DNA of 24,263 bases from an uncultured Oscillospiraceae bacterium (GCA_934668605.1 CAKUNY010000008.1:1-24263), one strand, 5' to 3'; positions 14,490 to 23,238 are shown, numbered from the stretch's first letter. Made by a program: numbers and translations. The notes: a model not told the origin generated them from the letters alone.

Positions 14490-16082
14490 TTAGAAATAGT
14501 CGCCCCAGCCTTCGTCGTCGTAGGCGTAATCGTCCCAGCCGTCGCCGGGGTCAGACCACGGGTCGTAGTCGTCGTAATACTCATCCGAGTAATCCCAGCC
14601 CGCGTCGTTATTCTCCATGTACTCGCCGGAATCGGTGTCGATGTAGCCGTCGGAGCCGTAGGAGATGAACTCGTTTTCGTAGCCGTTCCAGTACCAGACG
14701 TCGCCGTCCTCGTCGTACCAGTAGTACGCCGTACCGTAGTTGCCGGTATCGCCGGAATAGACCGGCTGCGCGGGAACGGGCTTGGGTGCGGTGCTCCAGC
14801 CGGCGGTGTAGGAGAGCGTCGTGAGCATGTTGTTGCAGATGTCAAAGTAGTTGCGGATTCTTCCCTCGAGAGCGATCGTTGTTGCGACGAGCGCGTAACC
14901 GGTCGGGCCGTAATAGCGAACCTCCATGCAGCCGCGCACAGGCTGGGACAGGTCGCCAGAGAAGACCGAGCCGTCGAGCCACATGTAGCCCGTCAGGCTG
15001 TAGTAGTCGCCGTTATCTTTAAAGTCCGAGCCGAAGGACTTGAGAAGATAGCTTCCGTACATGCTCTTCATGAAGTCGTCGAGCATCTTCACCATGTAGG
15101 GCTTTGCGCTGGCCGCGCCCTTTTCCATGTAGGGATCGAAGCCCTCGATGGGCTGGAAGGCGATCATAATGTTGGAGTAATAGTCGTCCGTGCCGTCCTC
15201 CATGACCGCGTTGAAGCTCAAAGCGTTCGTGACGTTCGGCTGCTCGTGCGCTTCCATCTGGATGGGATAGTCGATCGTGACGTTCGTAAAGCCGCCGGGG
15301 AAGGTGGCCGTCTGGTTGAGATCATCCTCCGGCGTGGGAAGCAGCATGATGTACTCGGAGGAAGAAAGCGTGTTGCCGTTTGCGTCGCTTAAATCGCCGT
15401 AGGACGTCTGCCAGAGGGAGACAAGCTCCGTGCCGTCCTCCATGCAGAGCGTGATATTCTCGCCCTCGTTTACAACGTAGCCTGGGCCGATCTGTTCGCC
15501 GTAGAGGTTGATGGCGATCCACTCGAAGTCTTCGTTGATCACGAAATAGAACGGTTCTCCGTCGAGCTTCCAGCAGCCGGTGTAGCCGGAAAGATCGCCG
15601 AGCTCGGATACTTCCTCCGCGTCCAGACCGGCGGCGAGGTCTTCGTTGGAGGCCGTTTCATAGTCCGCGTAGAGTTCTTCGTATTCCTCGGCGGTGCAGA
15701 TGATGATGCTGATAGCCTCCTCGGGCGTGTCGAAGACGATATAGTCGCCGTCTTTGATCTGGAAATCGACCTCGTCGACCGTGGTGTCGTACAAAATGGT
15801 GTTATCCTCGCCATAGACGAGAATGTTCCAGGTGTCGGGGACTTCCGATGCCTTATAGGTGCCGAGATCGCGCTGCATCGTCTCGCCGTCCATAAACGTA
15901 CCGTCGACAAGCTCGGTGTCCCACTCGGTGCTGGTCGAGGGCGTGATGCTGATGGATGTGATGCCGTGGCCGCTGTGGTTGGCAAGCGTGACGGAGACGG
16001 TCTGCTCCTGTTCCTCGCCGCAGCCGGACAGCGCAAGCAGCACAAGCACGAGCGCAAGCAGCAGACAAAGTTTCTTTTTCAT
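14490..16082 (-). CDS. Large secreted lipoprotein with acidic, aromatic C-terminal tail, function unknown
   Basis: A 530-residue protein. The N-terminus MKKKLCLLLALVLVLLALSG-C is a signal peptide with lipobox LSGC (lipidated C21). A beta-rich region follows (about 25-110), with SITPSTSTEWDTELVDG resembling small domains of clostridial lipoproteins. A second beta-rich region (about 165-260) starts YTGCWKLDGEPFYFVI. A mixed domain fills about 270-425. The last 90 or so residues are almost all Asp, Glu, Tyr, Trp, Gly, Ser and Asn, with no Lys or Arg, and include a DEDGD stretch that could bind calcium. An AAGGAGG site (complement of 16089-16095) supports the start. It lies downstream of the aro operon but behind a hairpin. 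I cannot name a function. Confidence 0.85.
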   Translation of the reverse strand: MKKKLCLLLALVLVLLALSGCGEEQEQTVSVTLANHSGHGITSISITPSTSTEWDTELVDGTFMDGETMQRDLGTYKASEVPDTWNILVYGEDNTILYDTTVDEVDFQIKDGDYIVFDTPEEAISIIICTAEEYEELYADYETASNEDLAAGLDAEEVSELGDLSGYTGCWKLDGEPFYFVINEDFEWIAINLYGEQIGPGYVVNEGENITLCMEDGTELVSLWQTSYGDLSDANGNTLSSSEYIMLLPTPEDDLNQTATFPGGFTNVTIDYPIQMEAHEQPNVTNALSFNAVMEDGTDDYYSNIMIAFQPIEGFDPYMEKGAASAKPYMVKMLDDFMKSMYGSYLLKSFGSDFKDNGDYYSLTGYMWLDGSVFSGDLSQPVRGCMEVRYYGPTGYALVATTIALEGRIRNYFDICNNMLTTLSYTAGWSTAPKPVPAQPVYSGDTGNYGTAYYWYDEDGDVWYWNGYENEFISYGSDGYIDTDSGEYMENNDAGWDYSDEYYDDYDPWSDPGDGWDDYAYDDEGWGDYF

Positions 16083-16155
16083 ATGTTTCCTCCTTCATAT
16101 TCCGGAAATCGATTCCGAACGCTGCGGCGGGGAGACGCGGGGGAACACAGAGAAA

Positions 16156-16195
16156 GCCCCACCATACACAATGAGTGTACCGTGGGGCAAGATGA
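16156..16195 (-). terminator. Probable terminator of the aromatic amino-acid operon
   Basis: GCCCCAC (16156-16162) pairs with GTGGGGC (16182-16188). Inside, TACAC (16165-16169) pairs with GTGTA (16175-16179) after a two-base mismatch. On the - strand the stem is followed by TTTCTCT. It lies 25 bases after the aroQ stop and separates the operon from the lipoprotein gene. The T-run is short, so some readthrough is possible. Confidence 0.65.
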
Positions 16196-16213
16196 AAGAA
16201 CAGTAACCTTTGG

Positions 16214-16657
16214 TTAGCTTTTGGAATTGCCGAGACGCTCCTTGAGCGCGAGGACGGCCTGCCGGTAGCCCTCGAAGCCGAGCCCTGTAAAGCGCGTGAA
16301 GCAGGCCATGCCGGCATAGGATACGTGGCGGAAGGGCTCTCGCGCGTCGACATCGGAAAGGTGCACCTCGACCGCTGGGATCGCGACAGCCTTTAAGGCA
16401 TCTAAAATTGCGACGCTCGTGTGCGTGTAGGCGGCGGGATTGATGACAATGCCGTCAAAAACGCCGTAGGCCGCCTGGATTTTGTCCACGATCGCGCCCT
16501 CGTGGTTCGACTGGAAGACCTCGCAGGCAAAGCCTGCCTCCTGGCACGCGCTTTCGCAGAAGGAAACGAGCGCTTCATAATTCTTCGTGCCGTAAATCGC
16601 GGGCTCGCGCAGGCCGAGCAGATTCAGATTCGGCCCGTTGATGATGAGCAGTTTCAT
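16214..16657 (-). CDS. aroQ: 3-dehydroquinate dehydratase, type II
   Basis: A 147-residue enzyme for step 3 of the shikimate pathway (3-dehydroquinate to 3-dehydroshikimate). It starts MKLLIINGPNLNLLGLREP. The catalytic pair typical of type II enzymes is present (R17, Y22), followed by NPAAYTHTS and EVHLSDVDAREPFRHVS. The start at 16657 has a GAGGAGG site (complement of 16665-16671) and overlaps the previous stop as ATGA. An upstream in-frame ATG would add ten unlikely residues. It is the last gene of the aro operon. Confidence 0.95.
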   Translation of the reverse strand: MKLLIINGPNLNLLGLREPAIYGTKNYEALVSFCESACQEAGFACEVFQSNHEGAIVDKIQAAYGVFDGIVINPAAYTHTSVAILDALKAVAIPAVEVHLSDVDAREPFRHVSYAGMACFTRFTGLGFEGYRQAVLALKERLGNSKS

Positions 16658-17874
16658 AAAAGCGCCTCCTCGATTGCATGCACGCATTCTGCAATGGTGC
16701 CGTCGTTTGCGATTTGAACATCGGAAAACTGCGCATAGAGCGCTTTCCGCTTTTCCCAGAGCGCCGCCAACGGGTTGGCCTGCGACATCGGCCGACCGTC
16801 CGTCGGCAGCAGCTCCAACGGCCGCGTCAGCCAGACGATGCGCCCGTTCTGGTGCAGGCTCGGGTAATTTTCAGGACGCGTGATGCAGCCGCCGCCCGTC
16901 GCGAGAATTGTGCCGGATGCTTTTCCGAGGTCGGCCAGAACCGCCGATTCGAGCTTGCGGAAGCCGGACTCGCCGTCCTTGGCGAAAATTTCGGGAATGG
17001 AGCAGCCCGCGCGGCGGACAATTTCCGAGTCCGCGTCGATAAACGGACGGTGGAGCGAGTCTGCCAGCGCCTGCCCGATGGAGCTCTTGCCGCAGCCGGG
17101 CATGCCGATGAGAATGATGTTCTGCATCTGCGAGGACAATAAGCGCTCGATGCGGTCAATTTCCGTATCGGGAATTTCCGTGCCGGTAAAATACTCGCAC
17201 GCCTTTTTCGCCTGCGCGACGAGCATCGAAAGGCCGCTTGCGTGCGGAATGCCAAGCTTCTCCGCCTGTAAAATGAGCGCGGTGCGCGCGGGATTATAGA
17301 CAACGTCCAGAACGCCTTCAGGCGCGTCAAAGAGAGTCAGGTCGACCGGGCTCGTTCCGTTTTCGGGATACATGCCGAGGGGCGTGGCGTTCACGAGGAT
17401 CTTCGCGTCACGGTGCCGATCTAAGTTCTCGTAGTTGTTTTCCCCGGAGCGGGAGATCACGACGACAGGGTCTGCGCCGAGGGATTTTAACACATGGCAG
17501 ACCGTGACCGATGCGCCGCCGGAGCCAAAGACGAGCGCCTTTTTCCCCGCAACCGCGACGCCGCTTTTTTGAAGCAGCCACGCAAAGCCGAACGCGTCGG
17601 TATTATAGCCGGTGAGCCTTCCCGCACGGTTTACGATCGTGTTGACGCTTCCGATGGCCGCAGCCTCGGGCGAAATTTCGGTAAGAAACGGCATGACGGC
17701 CTTTTTGTAGGGAATTGTGACGTTCAGCCCGTCAAACGCGCCGGATTTTAAAAAGCTTTCCAGCGTTTCCGGCTCCTTTTCATAGAGCTTGTATTCATAG
17801 GAGGCAAGCTCGTGGTGGATCTGGGGGGAGTAGCTGTGGCCGAGCTTGCGGCCGAGAAGTCCGCAGCGCAGCAT
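16654..17874 (-). CDS. aroE: Fused shikimate dehydrogenase and shikimate kinase (AroE-AroK)
   Basis: A 406-residue two-domain enzyme covering pathway steps 4 and 5. Residues 1-245 are shikimate 5-dehydrogenase: GHSYSP (12-17), NVTIPYK with catalytic K57, NTDAFG with D93 and the NADP-binding GSGGAS (117-122). Residues 250-406 are shikimate kinase: Walker A GMPGCGKSS (257-265), DADSEIVRRAG, FRKLE, ATGGGCITR and the DGRPM lid region. The linker is very short. No stop or frameshift separates the halves, so this is a true fusion. The start shares one base with the pheA stop (TGATG) and has a GAGGTGAT site. Confidence 0.96.
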   Translation of the reverse strand: MLRCGLLGRKLGHSYSPQIHHELASYEYKLYEKEPETLESFLKSGAFDGLNVTIPYKKAVMPFLTEISPEAAAIGSVNTIVNRAGRLTGYNTDAFGFAWLLQKSGVAVAGKKALVFGSGGASVTVCHVLKSLGADPVVVISRSGENNYENLDRHRDAKILVNATPLGMYPENGTSPVDLTLFDAPEGVLDVVYNPARTALILQAEKLGIPHASGLSMLVAQAKKACEYFTGTEIPDTEIDRIERLLSSQMQNIILIGMPGCGKSSIGQALADSLHRPFIDADSEIVRRAGCSIPEIFAKDGESGFRKLESAVLADLGKASGTILATGGGCITRPENYPSLHQNGRIVWLTRPLELLPTDGRPMSQANPLAALWEKRKALYAQFSDVQIANDGTIAECVHAIEEALL

Positions 17875-19016
17875 CAGATCACCTCGCTGTAGCTTCCGAG
17901 GTACGAGAACTGCTCGCAGATGCCGGGCAGCTCCGCCATGAGCTGCAGGAACGCGGGGGAGTAGATGGATGTCTCGAGGTCAAAATAGAACGCGAACTCA
18001 AAATCGCGCTCAGGGATCGGGCGGCTTTCGAGCTTGTTGAGGTTGATGCCGAGGGCGTTGAACAAAGACAGCACCTGATACAAGGAGCCCGGCTTGTGCG
18101 CGAGCACCATGCGAAGGCTCGTGCGGTCAGCGCCCGGATAAATTTCCAGGTTTTTGCTGATGCAGATGAAGCGGGTGTAGTTGTTGCCCTGATCCTGTAC
18201 GCCGTCGCGCAGCGCCGTGAGGCCATACAGAGCCCCGCATGTGCGCGAGGCCAGCGCGGCAGCATCATTCCGCCCGGATTCGGCGACAAATTTGGCGGCC
18301 GCCGCCGTATTTTCGCAGCGGATGATCTGCGCGTTCGGTAAGCTTTTCAAAAAGTCCTGACACTGGCCGATGGCCTGCTCGTGGGAATAGACCTCGCGGA
18401 TATCCTCGAGCTTCGTGCCGGGGCGGACGAGAAGGCTGTGGTCGACCTTGAGTCTCGTGCTGCGGACGATGTAGAACTCGTGCTGGAGCATGAGATCATA
18501 GACCTTGTTGACAGAGCCCGCCGTGCTGTTTTCGAGCGGAATAATGCCGTACTGGCAAAGTCCCTTCTCAATTGCCGAGAAGACGGCCTCAAAGTTCGAG
18601 AAATACAGGATGTTCGGAGCCTGAAACAGCTTTTCACAGGCCAGCTGCGAGTACGCGCCCTCGACGCCCTGGCAGGCGACCATCGCCTTGGGCGGGAAGA
18701 GGTTGGGGGTGGACTCGATCGCGGCGGCAATTTTCTTGGGGAGCTCTGCGTCGTTTCCGAGAAGCCGGTGCTGATAGGCGCGGCTCAGGGAAAAGATGAG
18801 CGAGTACAGGCACCGCGCGCTGTTTTCCAGATCGTCCGGCGCCATCTCGGAAATCGCGGCCAGCTTCTGCCGCTCGCGCCCCGCATCCAGAACGGGGAGA
18901 TTGTTTTCCTTCTTAAAAGCCGCAATTTCGGCGGCGCAGGCCATGCGCTCGGTAAAGAGCTTCACGAGCTGCTGGTCAATTTCGTCGATTGCTTTGCGGG
19001 ACTGCTCTAAATTCAT
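17874..19016 (-). CDS. pheA: Bifunctional chorismate mutase / prephenate dehydratase (P-protein)
   Basis: A 380-residue enzyme converting chorismate to prephenate and then to phenylpyruvate. The AroQ-type chorismate mutase helices fill about 1-90 (RKAIDEIDQQLVKLFTERM). Prephenate dehydratase lies at about 108-290, with GVEGAYSQLA, PLENSTAGSV and the catalytic TRF motif at about 281-283. The C-terminal ACT domain (about 303-380) has GSLYQVLSLFNALGIN and ESRP, the phenylalanine-binding signature, so feedback inhibition by Phe is expected. A GAGGAGG ribosome site overlaps the aroC stop 14 bases upstream. Confidence 0.97.
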   Translation of the reverse strand: MNLEQSRKAIDEIDQQLVKLFTERMACAAEIAAFKKENNLPVLDAGRERQKLAAISEMAPDDLENSARCLYSLIFSLSRAYQHRLLGNDAELPKKIAAAIESTPNLFPPKAMVACQGVEGAYSQLACEKLFQAPNILYFSNFEAVFSAIEKGLCQYGIIPLENSTAGSVNKVYDLMLQHEFYIVRSTRLKVDHSLLVRPGTKLEDIREVYSHEQAIGQCQDFLKSLPNAQIIRCENTAAAAKFVAESGRNDAAALASRTCGALYGLTALRDGVQDQGNNYTRFICISKNLEIYPGADRTSLRMVLAHKPGSLYQVLSLFNALGINLNKLESRPIPERDFEFAFYFDLETSIYSPAFLQLMAELPGICEQFSYLGSYSEVI

Positions 19017-19029
19017 GGTAAATACCTCC

Positions 19030-20094
19030 TCAAATTCCGGACGCTTTCAGCGCGTCATAGATGGCGATCGCAGCCGCGGCCTCCACGCAGGGAACCGCGC
19101 GCGGGACAATGCAGGGGTCGTGCCGTCCGTGGATATTCAGATCCGCATTCTGCATCGAAGAAAGGGAAACGGATTTCTGCGTCTTCGCGATGGACGGCGT
19201 TGGCTTGACGGCCAGGCGGAAGACGATCGGCATGCCGTTCGAAATGCCGCCCAGAATGCCGCCGCAGTGGTTCGTCTCGGTGACGATTTTGCCGTTTTCG
19301 ACCCGGTACGCGTCATTATTTTCGCTGCCCCGAAGGGAAGCTGCCGCGAAACCGAGGCCAAACTCGATGCCCTTGACGGCGGGAATGGCGAAAACCAGCT
19401 GGCTGATCTTATTTTCCAGTCCGCCGAACATCGGCTCTCCCAGCCCGACGGGAACGCCCGTGATTTGGCAGCGGATGAGGCCGCCGACGGAGTCTTCCTC
19501 TGCGCGCGCGTCCGCGATCATGGCCTTCATGCGCCCGGCGGCTTCGTCGCTTGTCGCGGGGAAGTCCTTCCGGTCGACCGGCGCGAGAAATTCGGACGTG
19601 TCCTCGATTCCTCCAATCGCGTCGATGCGCGCCATGACCTCGATGCCGCGAGATTTTAACAGCTGCTTGCAGATACCGCCCGCAATGCACAAGGGGGCGG
19701 TCAGACGGCCTGAAAAGTGCCCGCCGCCGGCGACGTCCTGGAAGCCCCCGAATTTTACCTGCGCGGTATAGTCAGCGTGACCCGGTCGGGGAATATCGAT
19801 GAGATTGTTATAATCCTGCGACCTTGTGTTGGTGTTATGAATGACGGCGCAAAGCGGCGCGCCGCAGGTCGTGTTTCCAACGAGCCCCGAGAGAAATTCC
19901 GGCAGATCCGCCTCTTTTCGAGGGGTCGACCATGCGTTCTGGCCGGGGGCTCTTCTGCGCAGAAATGCGCCGAGCTCGTCCATGTCGATCGAGAAGCCTG
20001 CCGGAAGGCCGGAAAGCGTTACGCCGATGGCGGGGCTGTGCGACTGGCCGAAGATGGAAAGCTCCAGCGCGTCGCCGCGATAAAAGCTGCTCAT
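19030..20094 (-). CDS. aroC: Chorismate synthase
   Basis: A 354-residue enzyme for the last shared step, EPSP to chorismate, using reduced FMN. It starts MSSFYRGDALELSIFGQSHS. The usual GESHG region reads GQSHSPAIG, and GGGHFSGRLTA stands where SSARETA-type sequence is common, so this is a divergent subtype. RPGHADYTAQVKFGG and RHDPCIVPRAVPCVEAAA are clearly chorismate synthase. The start at 20094 has an AAGGAGA site (complement of 20101-20107) and overlaps the aroA stop as ATGA. The longer reading to 20190 would run back inside aroA. Confidence 0.95.
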   Translation of the reverse strand: MSSFYRGDALELSIFGQSHSPAIGVTLSGLPAGFSIDMDELGAFLRRRAPGQNAWSTPRKEADLPEFLSGLVGNTTCGAPLCAVIHNTNTRSQDYNNLIDIPRPGHADYTAQVKFGGFQDVAGGGHFSGRLTAPLCIAGGICKQLLKSRGIEVMARIDAIGGIEDTSEFLAPVDRKDFPATSDEAAGRMKAMIADARAEEDSVGGLIRCQITGVPVGLGEPMFGGLENKISQLVFAIPAVKGIEFGLGFAAASLRGSENNDAYRVENGKIVTETNHCGGILGGISNGMPIVFRLAVKPTPSIAKTQKSVSLSSMQNADLNIHGRHDPCIVPRAVPCVEAAAAIAIYDALKASGI

Positions 20095-21353
20095 AAAGAA
20101 TCTCCTTTCAGACCGTCCAGCGTTTCCCAGAACTCGGGATATGATTTGGATGTGCACTGCGCGCCGAGGACTGTGACAGGCGCTTCGCACCCGGCGGCGA
20201 GAACGGCGGCGAGCATTGCGATTCGGTGGTCGCCAAAGGAATCGGCGGTTCCGCCCGTGAGGCGGGATTTTCCGGTGATGACGAGCCCGTCAGGAAGCTC
20301 CTTCGCGCATCCGCCAAGGGACTTGATCGTTTCGGCGACCGTATGCAGCCGGTCGGATTCTTTCAGACGCAGCCTTGCCGCGTTTGTGATCTTCGTTTCG
20401 CCCTCGGCGTAGGCCGCGACAGCGGCAATGGCGGGAATCAAATCGGGAATCGCGCCCGCGTCAATGGTGATTCCATGCAGCGCGGCCTTTCGGACGAACA
20501 CACCGTTCGGCTCCGGCCGCACCTCCGCGCCGAACCTCCGCAGAAGCTCCAGAACCGCTTTGTCAGCCTGCCGGGAGCTTTCCTGCAAGCCAGAGGCGAA
20601 AATGCCGGAATCCGACAGCGCGCCTGCGCAGAGAAAGAAGGCTGCGCCCGACCAGTCGCCCTCGGCTGAGAGCCCGTCCGGGAGGCAGAAGCGCTGGCTT
20701 CCGGGAATGGAAAACGTGTTTTGCTGCTTGGAAAAACGAACGCCGGAGGACAAAACCGCGTCCTCGGTCATGGCAAGGTAGCTTGCCGATTGCAGCTCGC
20801 CCGTAATTTCCAAGGTGCTGTCTCCGGAAAGCAGGGGAAGGGCAAACAGGAGCCCGGACAGATACTGAGACGAGACGTTGCCGGGAAGCGAAAAATGGCC
20901 GGATTGCAGCTGCCCGGAAACAGGAAGCTCCGCGCCATCACGCAGGATGTTCATGCCATGCGCGATCAAGACCTCGTCAAACGGATGCAATGGCCGCTCG
21001 GGGAGCCGCCCTTCCATGTGAAAGACCGCATCGAGCCCCAGCGCGCCCACGACGGGGAGCAAAAAACGAAGCGTCGAGCCGCTTTCCCTGCAAGATAGAT
21101 GGCGGACGCCGCCCGGCTTTCGATTCGCGAAAATGGGCAAGACGGATATCAGACCGCCCTCGTGCGTAATTTCGGCGCCCATAGCGGTCAAGCAGTCGAT
21201 CGTGGCGAGGATATCGTCGGAAAACGTATCGCATGAGACGCGGACGGGCGCGCTTCCCAGCGCGGCGCAGATAAGGAGCCGGTGTGCGTGCGATTTGGAC
21301 GCGGGGGCGCGGAATTGGCCGGACAGCGCGCCGGGTAAGACCACGCGGTTCAT
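20091..21353 (-). CDS. aroA: 3-phosphoshikimate 1-carboxyvinyltransferase (EPSP synthase)
   Basis: A 420-residue enzyme joining PEP to shikimate-3-phosphate (step 6). It starts MNRVVLPGALSGQFRAPASK, and PASKSHAHR is the N-terminal substrate-binding motif. ESGSTLRFLLP takes the place of the NAGTAMR segment of E. coli, with the glycine kept. Near the C-terminus, LRLKESDRLHT and DHRIAML are strongly conserved family motifs. The start at 21353 has a GGAGG site (complement of 21360-21364) and overlaps the aroB stop as ATGA. A longer reading to 21416 would lie inside aroB. Confidence 0.96.
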   Translation of the reverse strand: MNRVVLPGALSGQFRAPASKSHAHRLLICAALGSAPVRVSCDTFSDDILATIDCLTAMGAEITHEGGLISVLPIFANRKPGGVRHLSCRESGSTLRFLLPVVGALGLDAVFHMEGRLPERPLHPFDEVLIAHGMNILRDGAELPVSGQLQSGHFSLPGNVSSQYLSGLLFALPLLSGDSTLEITGELQSASYLAMTEDAVLSSGVRFSKQQNTFSIPGSQRFCLPDGLSAEGDWSGAAFFLCAGALSDSGIFASGLQESSRQADKAVLELLRRFGAEVRPEPNGVFVRKAALHGITIDAGAIPDLIPAIAAVAAYAEGETKITNAARLRLKESDRLHTVAETIKSLGGCAKELPDGLVITGKSRLTGGTADSFGDHRIAMLAAVLAAGCEAPVTVLGAQCTSKSYPEFWETLDGLKGDSL

Positions 21354-22408
21354 TGCGCGCCTCCGGCTGTGAGCCAGTCGAGAACGTCCGCGGCCGGAAT
21401 CGGGACAAGGGCACAATGGCCGATTTTTTCGGGAACGATGAGCGTGACCGTGCTGCCCATCGTCTTTTTGTCGCTCTTTACAAGATCTAAAAGCGCGCTT
21501 GCGGGGTAGGGAACCTCCGTCGGGAGGTGGTATTTATGAAGAAGGGCGATGAGCTGCTCCAGAACCGCTTCCTTGCAATAGCCCTTTTTGACGGCGGCGC
21601 GCGTCATCATGACCATGCCGATGGCGACTGCGCAGCCGTGGGAAATCGAAAAGCTGCTCGCCGCTTCGACGGCGTGACCGAATGTATGGCCGAGGTTCAG
21701 CATCTGCCGCGCGCCGGTGTCAAACTCGTCTTCCTCGACCACGGCGCGTTTCATCGCGATGCAGAACTCGAGAATGTGCTCGAGCTGCTCGCGCGGGGGC
21801 GTTTTGTCGAGATCTTCAAAGAACGCATGGCTTTTGAGCATCGCGGCCTTGATGACCTCGGCGCACCCGTCATAGAAAACAGGGTCGGGGAGGGTGGACA
21901 GAACATGCGGGTCACAGAGAACCAACGACGGCTGGCAGAACGCGCCGACCAGATTTTTGCCCGCCGGAAGATCGACCGCCGTCTTTCCGCCGACGGAGGA
22001 ATCGACCTGCGACAAGAGCGTCGTCGGAATCTGCACGAAGCGAATCCCGCGCAGATACGTCGCCGCCGCGAAGCCCGCCATATCGCCCGTCACGCCGCCG
22101 CCGAGCGCGACGACAAGGCCTTTGCGGGAAATGTGCCGCGCGGCAAGGGCATTCAGAATTTCGGCGTAAACAGAAAGGTTTTTGGACTGCTCGCCGTGCG
22201 GAAAGGTAAAGCTTGTCACGTCGAAGCCCGCGTTTTTCATGGAAGACAGCACCGTCTCGCCATAGAGCGGCCATACGGAATCCTCACTTACGATCAAGGC
22301 CTCGCCCGCGCCGCAGACCTTCCGGATCTCTTCGCCGGCTCTGGCTAAAATCCCGCGCTCGATGAGGATATCATAGCTCCGGGAGGCTGTTACATGGATG
22401 GTTTTCAA
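21350..22408 (-). CDS. aroB: 3-dehydroquinate synthase
   Basis: A 352-residue NAD- and metal-dependent enzyme for step 2 (DAHP to 3-dehydroquinate). Motifs in order are PHGEQSKNL, GGGVTGDMAGFAA, PTTLLSQVDSSVGGKTAVD, GCAEVIKAAML and LNLGHTFGHAVE, the last carrying metal-binding histidines. The start codon is TTG (22408-22406), overlapping the tyrA stop as TTGA. A strong AAGGAGGAGG site (complement of 22419-22428) lies ten bases before it. The length is normal. Confidence 0.97.
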   Translation of the reverse strand: MKTIHVTASRSYDILIERGILARAGEEIRKVCGAGEALIVSEDSVWPLYGETVLSSMKNAGFDVTSFTFPHGEQSKNLSVYAEILNALAARHISRKGLVVALGGGVTGDMAGFAAATYLRGIRFVQIPTTLLSQVDSSVGGKTAVDLPAGKNLVGAFCQPSLVLCDPHVLSTLPDPVFYDGCAEVIKAAMLKSHAFFEDLDKTPPREQLEHILEFCIAMKRAVVEEDEFDTGARQMLNLGHTFGHAVEAASSFSISHGCAVAIGMVMMTRAAVKKGYCKEAVLEQLIALLHKYHLPTEVPYPASALLDLVKSDKKTMGSTVTLIVPEKIGHCALVPIPAADVLDWLTAGGAQ

Positions 22409-23238
22409 TGGCCGTCAACCTCCTCCTTGCGCTTTCGTCCGTCGTCTAAAAGCTTTGTAAGCGTGGGTAAATCCTGCTCTGCGAGCGCGGTTCGATACGC
22501 GGCCAGATTTTCCGACAAGATATCCAGCTCGCGCATCAGATAGTCGCGGTTTTCCAGAAACAGCTCCGCCCACATCTGCGGATTCAGCCACGCTACGCGC
22601 GTCATGTCCTTATAGCTTCCGGCGGAAAAGCCCTTGTGGCTGCCTGCCGTGGGGCTTTTGATATACGCGTTGGAGACGACATGCGCCAGCTGCGAGGTAA
22701 AGGCGATCATCTCATCGTGCGCTTCAGCGGTCGTGACGGAAAATTTGCCGAAGCCCGCGGGCGTAAGCAGATCCTTTGCCCGCTGCAAAAGATCAATGTC
22801 GTCAAAGACCGGAGGGACGAGCACCATCGGCGCATTATGATAGAGATTGCTTCGTGCGTATTTGAAGCCCGAGTTGTGCGTGCCTGCCATCGGGTGCCCG
22901 CCGAGGTAGGTAAAGCCATATTTCTTGGCCAGCGGGAAAACCGCCTGACAGACGACGCGCTTTGTGCCGCAGCAGTCGATGACCATCGGCTTCGCGCCGA
23001 TGTAAGGCGCCAGTTCCGTCAGATACGCGATGGCGGCCTCCGGGTAGATGGCGACGAGAACGAGGTCGCACGTGCCGATATTCTCCTTCGTCAAAGGAGC
23101 GGACACCGCGCCCTCTAACTGCGCAAACGATAACACGCTCTCGTCGCGGTCGAAGGCGAGAACCTCATGCCCCGCCTCCTGATAGGCCTTCGCGAACGAG
23201 CCGCCGATAAGCCCCAAGCCTACGATTCCGACCTTCAT
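22405..23238 (-). CDS. tyrA: Prephenate dehydrogenase
   Basis: A 277-residue enzyme that makes 4-hydroxyphenylpyruvate from prephenate, for tyrosine. It starts [20 protein letters not shown], with the NAD-binding GLGLIGGS. GGHPMAGTHNSGF carries the catalytic histidine region, and FTSQLAHVVSNAY is also typical. The protein ends soon after the dimerisation helices and has no C-terminal ACT domain, unlike the longer B. subtilis TyrA. The start at 23238 overlaps the aroF stop as ATGA, with a GGGAGG site ten bases upstream. A longer reading to 23322 lies inside aroF. Confidence 0.95.
   Translation of the reverse strand: MKVGIVGLGLIGGSFAKAYQEAGHEVLAFDRDESVLSFAQLEGAVSAPLTKENIGTCDLVLVAIYPEAAIAYLTELAPYIGAKPMVIDCCGTKRVVCQAVFPLAKKYGFTYLGGHPMAGTHNSGFKYARSNLYHNAPMVLVPPVFDDIDLLQRAKDLLTPAGFGKFSVTTAEAHDEMIAFTSQLAHVVSNAYIKSPTAGSHKGFSAGSYKDMTRVAWLNPQMWAELFLENRDYLMRELDILSENLAAYRTALAEQDLPTLTKLLDDGRKRKEEVDGH

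Noticed and set aside
14412..15392. 326-residue + strand ORF, very rich in Val, Asp and Arg
   Set aside because: It lies opposite the lipoprotein gene, and its composition is what an antisense frame of Asp/Tyr-rich coding sequence gives. The - strand frame has a signal peptide, lipobox and ribosome site.
16100..16119. Imperfect palindrome TTCCGGAAATCGATTCCGAA before the lipoprotein gene, considered as an operator
   Set aside because: The symmetry is imperfect, no -35/-10 pair could be placed beside it, and short palindromes are common. Not enough to call a site.
21527..22348. 273-residue + strand ORF
   Set aside because: Antisense of aroB, whose frame carries all family motifs.
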